Source of the DNA: Cornus controversa
Taxonomy: Eukaryota; Streptophyta; Magnoliopsida; Cornales; Cornaceae
Direction: 5' to 3'
Assembly (NCBI GenBank): GCA_026545225.1
Contig: CM048848.1
Location: 18,093,353-18,157,352, forward strand
Length of the DNA stretch: 64,000 nucleotides
This document shows, in pieces, positions 56,485-64,000 of the stretch (position 1 is the stretch's first letter; each line of letters starts with the position of its first letter). The translations under genes were made by a program, and so were the position numbers. Under the pieces are notes generated by a model that was given only the letters and a program-made list of their open reading frames with translations, was not told the DNA's origin and made no database searches.

Positions 56485-57470
56485 AGCTTGTATGGTTCCT
56501 AGTTCATCATTTTGATTTAATAATTTTACTGGTCATAGTCATTTGTCTGTCAGTTTGTCACTTCTAAATTGTAAATGGTAAAGAGCAAATGAACAGCTTT
56601 ATTTTACATTAGTTTGTTGCTTCTAAATTGTAAATGACTGGAGATTCAGTTGTTTTGCACCTAATCAAATGTAGTTATAAAAGTTGATCCCCTCTGGATT
56701 ATATTTTTCTAAATCAAAGTAGTTATTTGTGTTGTTGCATTGTTGTCGCTCTGCATATGCATCTACTGATCAATATATTCAGCTGTTGCTAGCTTTTGCT
56801 CTACCTATACCACTATTTCTGCTATAATTGTTTATTCGATTAGTATTTCTGCTATTAGTTGTTGCTACTGTCAATTCTGTGCCTTCCATTGCTGCTATTA
56901 AGTTAAATACTTTAGCTGATGTAAGAAAACAGATACTCTACTTTCTGTGTTGTGGTTTGAAGGCTGATGTAAGAAAACAGATACTCTACTTTCTGTGTTG
57001 TGGTTTGAAGGTTGTCATATATATATATATATATATGTTACTTTTGGGTTTATGTAAGCATATTCAATCAAATCATTCCCTAATTTAGAGTGCAATCAAG
57101 TAGAAGATGCAGATTTTGTAAAATCCATTCAATCAGGTCCATGTTTCAGTATCTTCAATTCTAATGCTCTAACATTTTGTTTAATGGGATTAGTTTATTG
57201 ATGTTGTTTTTTACCTGTCTGAGGAATTAAGAACCTTTAATAGAATATATGCACATCAATACATTAGCAAGGACCTAAAAATGTATCTAAGGTCTGTGTT
57301 TCTACTTTTACAGTTGTTGTTGCTGTATCTTTTCCTTTTTATTGCTAATCAATAATTGTAGCTTCATTCTGTTGTGAGAAAAGCACTTCTTCTGCATGCT
57401 TGATCCTGACTTGGATAGTTGTTTGATAGCATTTAAATGAAGATTTTATTTCAGTGTCTGAGGTACTATT
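56485..57470 (+). repeat. Duplicated NAC 3' flank, copy 2
   Basis: It follows the NAC pseudogene in the same relation as at the full gene (TTTTAAGATGAGCTTG..., ttctaaattgtaaatggtaaagagcaaatga, then cagctgttgctagcttttgctctacc). It is more diverged than copies 1 and 3. It contains a perfect 48-bp tandem duplication at 56915-57010 and a short (AT)n run at 57018-57036. Confidence 0.8.
56915..57010. repeat. Perfect 48-bp tandem duplication
   Basis: Unit starts GCTGATGTAAGAAAACAGAT at 56915 and again at 56963; both copies are identical, so the event is recent. Confidence 0.95.
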
Positions 57471-58690
57471 TTTGAGAAGGGGGAGCTGGGACTGTTTGAA
57501 CAACCCAGTGGAGACCATGTAAAACAACTACAAGAGCATTCATCCCAATGACACAACACCACACAAATGGCAGATGACTAAGAAAATAGGACATCCATAT
57601 AAGAAAAACATGATGATAAGCCACATGAAATCAATTAGATACACTCAACTTCAAGGGGATAACCAACCTGCAGTAATATAACCACCATATAGCTAAGCAC
57701 AATATGTGGGCAGGCAAATAATATAATACTATAGTTCCTGCACAAATCCATCAGCTGCAACTAAATTTACTTCCACTCCCTTTTTAACCATCAACTAAGT
57801 TATGATGAGAGACCATTGCATTTTTAGCCTAACAGGCTCCACTTTCTCCTTATATGAATTCTTAAAAAAGTCTTGTGTTCCCCCTCCATCCAAGATAATA
57901 AACAACAATAGCTAATAAGTTTTCACAGAACTTGGATTTGAAAGACCTCCCTTTAATATTCAGGAAAAAAGAGAAGAAAAAAAGAGACCTCCCTTTAATG
58001 CTAATCATGGCCTAAGAAGCAATGCCTTCCAGATCAACAGACCTCCTAATGATTGCCTCATTATAAAATTCTTTTGATAAGAAAGAATTGGCATGAAACT
58101 TCTTGATGGACCTTTAGATAGTTATTCAACTAATTGTTTTGGTTTCAGTTGAAAGTTGGGGTTTTCTCTCTTTGTTTTGGTTTCAGTTGAAATTTGGGAT
58201 TTTCTCTTTCTTATTGTTATTCTGCTCAATTTGTGAGATTTAATTTCTATTTTCATTCAGGTTTTCGGAAACTTTTGCAATGCACTTTTCTAAGCTTTGA
58301 CAAGGTAGAGACATTTATCTCTATCTCCTTAATTGGAGCTCTAGCAACATTCTTGTTATTTTTTCAGAATGTCTTACGGCATTGCAATCTGATTGTTTGA
58401 CATGATCATGTGAAAATGCTTTCTTATTTTGATAATTTTCTTATTTCATTTTGATAGTTTTTGTTTTGAAAGCATTGAGGTAACCTTATGGCTATACTCT
58501 ATAGTACACTTCACTCGGAATTGAATAAATGCATGGTACCATTGTTTTTGTCTTCTCATTTTCCAGTCATTATTTATGAATTGCCAGTGGGAAAATGATT
58601 AATTTTGACAAATCTTGTATGTTTTCAGACCAAATGTGTCCAATAGATGTGAGAATCAGTAGAGAAGAATCCTAAGAATCACCACTGAGG
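57471..58690. other. Non-coding stretch
   Basis: No gene seen. A 38-bp near-perfect tandem duplication starting GTTTTGGTTTCAGTTGAAA lies at 58136 and 58174. Confidence 0.5.
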
Positions 58691-58722
58691 GTTGGACTAA
58701 TAACTACCTACGTCTCCCTTCT

Positions 58723-59656
58723 TTGTTGGGAAGATCAAAACTGCCTTCTTTCCAATTTTTGGAAGAGAAGCATTCACAAAAAATCCTGGTGCTGAAAGGT
58801 GAGCTGATGTCAAAGGCTGGGAGAGAAGTTTTGGTGAATTCAGTCCTCTCAACTCCTACCAATTATTCCATGCCATGTTTCAGACTTCCAAAGAGAGTAA
58901 AACTCTTAAGAAGTAAAACTATTAATTTCTGGTGGAGTGGAAAAGGAGAAGGCTCGTTGTTATTGGGTGGAGATTTGAGGTGGGGGATGACTCTTTGTTA
59001 TTTAAAGTTTTCAAGAATAAATACTTTGCAAACTGCAGCTTTCTTGAGTCACATTGTGCAGCTAGAGCATCTTGGATATTGAAGAGTTTGTGTTCTGCGA
59101 AAAAAAAAATTTCTCACAAGGAAGGGAATGCAATGGATAATTGGTAATGGAGCAAGGGTTGACTGTTGGGTGGATAATTGGTAATGAAGCTTATTCCTTT
59201 CAGATTTGATTTTAGTACTCCAAATGGTTTATCATGGAAGCATCAATGGATTAAGCTGGTGGATATATGCATTGGATTTGACCTGAAGCTGGAATGTTAG
59301 AATTGAATTTTGATGCTGCTTTCAATGGTCTTTCAATGAAATGTTGTTTGGCAGTGGTGTTGTGGTGGAGGGTGATTGCCAACAAATGATGGGTTTGAAG
59401 TCTTCAGTTGCTGGAGCTCACACTCCTATTGCTGATATCTATATTCTGTTTGCTAAGTGTCAAAATGTTGGGCTTCATTGGGTGTGAGGGAATGCAATGG
59501 TGCAGTGCAGCGCATTTGTGTTAGTCAAATTGCTATTGAAACAAAAAGGAGTGATTGTGATTGTGATGTTTCGCCTGTTCTGTTATTAAAGGCCTTGGAT
59601 GTACACTGTCCTCTTTCTTGAGTTCTTTGCTTTGTTGGATGAAAGAAAAAAAAAAG
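58723..59656 (+). mobile_element. Truncated LINE (ORF2 end with RNase H, A-tail)
   Basis: It begins with RT-thumb sequence KGELMSKAGREVLVNSVLST, then SMPCFRLPK and INFWWSGK, followed by GDDSLLFKVFKNKYFANCSF. After an internal deletion it carries the RVT_3 RNase H end (ELNFDAAF-like near 59300; VVVEGDCQQMMGLKSS; LHWV near 59480). The 3' part ends TTCTTTGCTTTGTTGGATGA followed by an A-rich tail at 59644-59656. Multiple frameshifts. Target duplications could not be identified. Confidence 0.8.
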
Positions 59657-59789
59657 GAAAAGAATAAAACAATAAAACTAAACAGTTTATCAATGTTAAA
59701 GCAAAGCGGTTAATAAATTGATGAGTAATTTTTCTCCGCACTTCCCTTTAGTGCAGCTTCACCACATTTACTTTGAAGTTTCACCACTT

Positions 59790-59930
59790 TCATTTCACCA
59801 TCGTAAACTCCACCATTTTGAATTTTAACAATTTAAACGGTGAATTTCATCATTTCTAGGAATTTCAAAACCGTAAATTTCACTATTTTTGCAACTTTAA
59901 ATGGTGAATTTTATCATTTTTATAGACAAA
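59790..59930. repeat. Short tandem repeat with inverted words
   Basis: Three to four degenerate units of about 36 bases built on ggtgaatttcatcattt and accgtaaatttcactattt. It leads directly into the long inverted repeat. Confidence 0.6.
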
Positions 59931-59943
59931 TAAAAATAGGTGA

Positions 59944-61044
59944 AATTTCACTATTATAGAGGTAAAATTATCATTGAAAGCGGTGAAAATTCACACAAGA
60001 AGAAAAAGTTATTGAAAATGATTTTGATTTAAATTTATAAGATAATATTACGTAGGACTCACTATTTTTATGTCTATATACTATTCTTTTATTCACATTG
60101 TTTAATTGGTCTCTTTTAAAATAAATAAAAAAAGTTTGTGCATAATTGGTCTATTTTATGAACTTGAGCCGAATTTATTATTATTATTATTATTATTTTC
60201 AAAGATAAGCAAGTTTACTCTTATAGAAATAATAATGGTTCTATGCATATGAGAATTGTTGATTAGAGACTTGTATTAATTTGTTTATGATTTTTTTTTT
60301 TTGGTGTAGAATTTTCAGTCATATATTTTCTACATGTTTTGCCTTTCAAAGAATGTCATTATTGGCCGTAGCGCTTGTATTACTTATGAGACCTGGGGTA
60401 TGTGAAATCTAAATTTCTGTTTCGGAGAAGTTTAAATTGATACGACCAATGGGCATTTGCCCAAATGGTAGGATATCCCCTCCCAAAGGAACGACCCATC
60501 TGGGCAAATGCCCATTGGTCGTATCAATTTAAACTTCTCCGAAACAGAAATTTAGATTTCACATACCCCAGGTCTCATGAGTAATACAAGCGCTACGGCC
60601 AATAATGACATTCTTTGAAAGGCAAAACATGTAGAAAATATATGACTGAAAATTCTGCACCAAAAAAAAAAAAATCATAAACAAATTAATACAAATCTCT
60701 AATCAACAATTCTCATATGCATAGAACCATTATTACTTCTATAAGAGTAAACTTGCTTATCTTTGAAAATAATAATAATAATAAATTCGGCTCAATGTCA
60801 TAAAAATAAATAAATAAATTCTGCTCAAGTTCATAAAATAGACCAATTATGCACAATTTTCTTATATTTTAAAAGAGACCAATTAAACAATGTGAATAAA
60901 ATAATAGTATATATACATAATAATAGTGAGTCCTACTTAATATTATCTTATAAATTTAAATCAAAATCATTTTCAATAACTTTTTCCCCTTGTGTCAATT
61001 TTCACCGCTTTCAATGATAATTTTACCTCTATAATAGTGAAATT
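59944..61044. repeat. 1.1-kb near-perfect inverted repeat (giant hairpin)
   Basis: The left arm 59944-60463 (520 bases) and right arm 60501-61044 (544 bases) are reverse complements with only scattered mismatches and a few indels. The main indel is an extra tandem copy of about 30 bases in the right arm near 60785-60835. The loop 60464-60500 is 37 bases. The innermost stem is CCAATGGGCATTTGCCCA pairing with TGGGCAAATGCCCATTGG, itself containing the palindrome GGGCATTTGCCC. An A/T trinucleotide run occurs in both arms (60177-60196 and 60769-60784). It carries no coding frame. A transcript would form a long double-stranded RNA. Confidence 0.95.
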
Positions 61045-61735
61045 GAGAGTTTGAGTCTTGTTAGGGGCAATATTGTCGGTATGGGTTTGCTTGAACTTTT
61101 TTAAATAAAAAAAAAAAAGCTTAGATTGATATGGTTTGTGTAAGGTGATCGTTTTCTTTTTTGTCTACCTGCATTTAGATCCTCTTTCTTAAATTGGAAT
61201 TTGAATTTTCATAGAATTTTGTATATATGCTTAGGCAAGTGGTTCAGATAACTTTCATGACTTAGGTCTGTTTCTATGTTAGAGTTCAAAACTTATATTC
61301 ATTTTTTGATCCAAGTAGTGGGTTGAGGTGTGCTTCAGTTTTCCTCGTCATATGATATTTACCAACAATGGCTTTTTTTGCCATAGATGCTTGTTTTCAC
61401 ATCCGTACTTGGTATAGTTGAAAAAGTTTACCAGGAAAGTAGTTTTTACTTTAGCATTTTAGCTAAGCAGTCCAAATTTTCTTTGGTCACCAATGCTTGT
61501 TCTGGTCTTTCACCAATGCTAGTTCACTTTATATGAATGAATTCTGAACCTTCTCCCTTTTTTTATTATATTCGATGAGGGAGGAGCTTTGCATATGGCC
61601 AAGCTTGAGACAAATTTCCATTAGAAAAAATCTCGTATATGGATTTCACACATACATACATGAAGGATTGAAAATTTTAAATCCTTAATTTCTGGAAAAA
61701 AAAATCAAATTATGATCAAAGCTCACACTTGCCTA
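61045..61735. other. Non-coding stretch
   Basis: No gene seen; a poly-A block lies at 61106-61119. Confidence 0.5.
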
Positions 61736-61754
61736 AGAAATGAATTGGACTTTG

Positions 61755-61930
61755 CTGGTCGTGAAGAAAGAAGAGGAAAAATAAGAGAAAACAAGTTGCT
61801 TGCTGCTGGGTAAAGAAAGAAGAAAAATGAGAGAAAAAGCTTGCTGCTGGCGTGAAGAAAGAATAAAAAAATGAGTTGTTAACTATAAGGAAAGAAGAAG
61901 AAAGAAAAATAAAAATGAGACCCAGTACCC
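61755..61930. repeat. Purine-rich degenerate tandem repeat
   Basis: Four units of about 40-48 bases, each with gaagaaagaa...aaatgagagaaaa and mostly ending gcttgctgctgg. The 90-codon minus-strand frame here is a by-product. Confidence 0.7.
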
Positions 61931-61954
61931 TCATAGAGTAATTGAAGCAATACT

Positions 61955-62172
61955 TAGTATTTTTAAATAATAAAAAAAATGAGGCCACGTTGTATTTGTT
62001 TTAGATGAGGGCGAGTAGTATTTTTTTTTAGACGAGGCCCATTAGTAATTCTTTTAAATGAGACCCAGTAGTATTTTTTTAAATGATGCCTAGTAGTATG
62101 GGTTGGGTAAAAATTGGGAGCCCTTCAAATTTGGGGGCCCTAGGCCTCGCCTGGCCTCCAGGGCCGGCCTTG
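61955..62172. mobile_element. End of a hAT-like DNA element with short tandem repeats
   Basis: Four degenerate units of about 30 bases (tagtattttttttagacgag, aaatgagacccagtagtat) are followed by gggggccctaggcctcgcc and a terminal CAGGGCCGGCCTTG at 62159-62172. CAGGGCCGGC-type termini are known from plant hAT elements. The opposite end with a matching terminus was not found, so the element is truncated or its left end has decayed. Confidence 0.5.
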
Positions 62173-62320
62173 CATTCAGATATCTATTTCCTTATAAAAG
62201 AGTTTTAATGGTAATATACTTCCTAAACTTTAGGGTTTTAAAGAGAGTATACTCTTGACAACAATTTTCTATCAGAATTTACGATTATAGTTTTTTTCCT
62301 GTCTTTTCATTATATCTCTC

Positions 62321-63499
62321 GTGCGGTGTCAGAATATTAATTTGCACCTACTGACAAAGAACTGCTCACTTTCGTTACGTAAATATGTCGTCGCTAATAC
62401 TAGTGGTAGCGAGGAAGAACTGATAACTCACTATTTAAGAAGAAAGAAAAAGGGAGAACCCCTGCCTTGCGAGGGAGTAATATTAGAGCATGACATTTAT
62501 GGAAAATCTTCATGGGATATATTCACGAAGAACGACCCATGGCATTCATTCAAGATCATCAAAGATAAATGGGAACATGTTATTAACGTGTTTACCAAGT
62601 TGAAGAAAATTGGCGGTTCTAAGAAGAGAATTTCTAGGAGAGCTGGTTGTGGCACATGGGATGGCCAAACTGGCATTGATATAATTCATAATCAACAGAA
62701 ACACAATATTGGATTCAAGAGGATGTTGGCTTTCCAAGTAGATAATTCTGAGTACAGTTTGATCATGCTAGCGCGACGTCACTGGATTATGCATGAGTAT
62801 TCTCTAGGTGGTCTCAGTTTGGATGGGCTACAACTACAAGATCATGATGATAAATATGTTCTTTGCAAAATTAAAAGAGATGATTCTAATTGTCTCAGGA
62901 GAGCACCAAAGCATAAGAATCATCGTGGAGCGGTTGATGATGTTCATCTTGGGTACACTACTACTACTACTACTGTTGATGAAACAAGACATCAAGTATC
63001 CAAAACAAAAAACCCAACTTGTAAGAAGAAGCGATATGAGGCCTCTAGTACTACTCCACAAAACTTTGATGTTTGTGTGCAAGATCAATCTGTGACAATG
63101 TGTCATCAGTTTCTTCTAACACAACAAAGGATGTGTTCATCATCAAACAATATATCCTTTAACGCACCTACAACGTCAAATCAGCTGTTGTCAATGCAAG
63201 AATATCACTGTTTATATGAACAATCTGTGACAATGGGTCATCTGTTGGTTCCAACACAAGAAAGCCGGTGTTCATCAACCAACAATATATCCGTTGATGC
63301 AACTACAACGTCGAATGAGCCGTTGTCAATGCAAGAATATCACTGTGTATATGATCAATCTGATTTATTTGCAAAGAACATTGATCCAGAATTGGAGGCA
63401 CGCCTCAATGTTATCTCTGAATTACTTATGGTTGATGATGAGCCATTACTTTCAGTCAACAACATGGATCAAATCCAAGAAAACCTTTTGCTATTTTAA
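62321..63499 (+). CDS. NAC-domain transcription factor-like protein, 5' end unresolved
   Basis: The open frame contains a divergent NAC DNA-binding domain: EEELITHYLRRKKKGEPLPC and VILEHDIYGKSSWDIF (subdomains A-B, residues 31-68), GCGTWDGQTGIDII (C, 109-122), IGFKRMLAFQV and HWIMHEYSL (D, 130-162), KYVLCKIKRDD (E, 178-188). The usual LPPGFRFxPTD start is missing. No ATG occurs before residue 135, so the coding start must lie in an upstream exon; ctcgtgcggtgtcag ending at 62331 could be its acceptor. Otherwise the gene is N-terminally truncated. The C-terminal half is low in conservation and contains 45-residue tandem repeats (63083-63352). NAC proteins are nuclear plant regulators. A truncated relative lies at 55732. 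Whether it is expressed is open. Confidence 0.7.
   Translation: MRCQNINLHLLTKNCSLSLRKYVVANTSGSEEELITHYLRRKKKGEPLPCEGVILEHDIYGKSSWDIFTKNDPWHSFKIIKDKWEHVINVFTKLKKIGGSKKRISRRAGCGTWDGQTGIDIIHNQQKHNIGFKRMLAFQVDNSEYSLIMLARRHWIMHEYSLGGLSLDGLQLQDHDDKYVLCKIKRDDSNCLRRAPKHKNHRGAVDDVHLGYTTTTTTVDETRHQVSKTKNPTCKKKRYEASSTTPQNFDVCVQDQSVTMCHQFLLTQQRMCSSSNNISFNAPTTSNQLLSMQEYHCLYEQSVTMGHLLVPTQESRCSSTNNISVDATTTSNEPLSMQEYHCVYDQSDLFAKNIDPELEARLNVISELLMVDDEPLLSVNNMDQIQENLLLF
63083..63365 (+). repeat. 135-bp in-frame tandem repeat in the NAC C-terminus
   Basis: The units start gatcaatctgtgacaatg at 63083, gaacaatctgtgacaatg at 63218, and gatcaatctgatttatt at 63353 (partial). Each full unit encodes about 45 residues containing QSVTMxH, CSSxNNIS, TTSN and SMQEYHCxY. 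The spacing is exactly 135 both times, so the frame is preserved. The NAC pseudogene has only one such segment. Confidence 0.9.
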
Positions 63500-64000
63500 G
63501 ATGATTGAGCTTGTTTAGTTACTAGTTCATACTCATTTGTCTATCAGTTTGTCAATTCTAAATTGTAAATAGTAAAGAGCAAATGAGACATTAGTTTGGA
63601 CCTTCTAATTGTAAATGCGAATTATTTTGTAAGTAATAAAATGTGTTTATGAAAGTTCAGCCCCTCTGGATTATGTTGCACTGTTGACGTTATTTCCTAT
63701 TGTTGTTCCTCTGCTTATGCAGCTACTCAATATCTTCACCTGTTGCTTTTGGTCTACCAATACCACTATTTACGATATAATCGCTGCTATTGTCAATTAG
63801 GTACCTTCCATTGCTTCTTTTAGATTCCCAACTCTACTCCTGCTAATTGCTAGCTTCTACTGTCAATTATACCTGAAACTCGTCGTATATGATTGAATCA
63901 AGTATCTCTCAGGATAAAAAAAATTTATATATTTACAGTAAAAGTTTGTTTGTTACTAATATTATTCTTATTTTTACTATATTTAATTTGTTACAATTAC
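63500..64000 (+). repeat. NAC 3' flank, copy 3 (runs off the window)
   Basis: Downstream sequence of the NAC-like gene, nearly identical to 50802-51300. It is still matching at the last base of the window, so the duplication extends further right. Confidence 0.9.

Noticed and set aside
60464-60500. microRNA precursor interpretation of the hairpin
   Set aside because: Arms of more than 500 bases with near-perfect pairing are far longer than plant miRNA foldbacks; an siRNA hairpin or foldback element fits better.
61716-61988. 90-codon minus-strand frame with F/S-rich composition
   Set aside because: Created by purine-rich tandem repeats.

Overview
This is a repeat-rich stretch of a nuclear plant chromosome, almost certainly a woody eudicot. 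It is AT-rich and carries plant-only gene families (SAUR, NAC, TCX/tesmin-type CXC), introns with GT/AG borders, Ty3/Gypsy elements of the Tekay/Del and Athila types, L1-type LINEs and plant DNA-transposon ends. A Fagales-like origin is a guess from the feel of the SAUR and NAC proteins. Very little of the window is intact host gene: one SAUR gene (42010-42312) is clearly complete, and one NAC-like gene (62321-63499) is open but has no visible start.

Layout. 1-3698: PBS and a 3.27-kb LTR of a minus-strand Gypsy element that sits inside a LINE. 3699-9600: that LINE (plus strand, ORF1 zinc knuckle, endonuclease, RT, zf-RVT), itself split by a 0.95-kb terminal-inverted-repeat element at 6019-6969. 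9.6-18.2 kb: foldback MITE, Copia gag relic, intronless broken copy of a PP2A-activator (PTPA) gene, two LINE scraps in opposite orientations, and a TCX-type CXC exon. 20.5-21.65 kb: a broken DnaJ gene fragment that keeps its introns. 26.2-28.4 kb: a second LINE (minus). 28437-36098: an Athila-like element with two nearly identical 1121-bp LTRs, tRNA-Asp-type PBS and gag-protease, but no RT or integrase. 36.1-37.8 kb: an extremely AT-rich array of about 0.5-kb tandem units.

38.9-45.3 kb: a tandem SAUR cluster with one intact gene, two pseudogenes, one fragment and duplicated spacers. 45.3-46.7 kb: an LTR-like segment that abuts the last SAUR. 47161-47928: a 5'-truncated LINE with target-site duplications. 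49431-50801: three exons of a farnesyl/geranylgeranyltransferase alpha-subunit gene, cut off by duplicated NAC 3' flank. 51.3-54.6 kb: several LINE scraps. 55732-56480: a NAC pseudogene holding a 116-bp solo LTR with a perfect 5-bp target duplication. 58.7-59.66 kb: a LINE with A-tail. 59944-61044: a 1.1-kb near-perfect inverted repeat with a 37-bp loop. 61.7-62.2 kb: short tandem repeats and a hAT-like end. 62.3-64 kb: the NAC-like gene and its 3' flank, which also occurs twice upstream.

The genes do not form a pathway. The window records gene duplication and decay (SAUR, NAC), capture or duplication of pieces of single-copy housekeeping genes (PTPA, DnaJ, FTA, TCX), and repeated nested transposition. 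I did not find a convincing undescribed enzymatic or defence system. The most unusual structures are the giant hairpin at 59944-61044, the NAC 3'-flank triplication, the GC-rich palindrome cluster in the Athila element, and the 0.5-kb AT-rich array.
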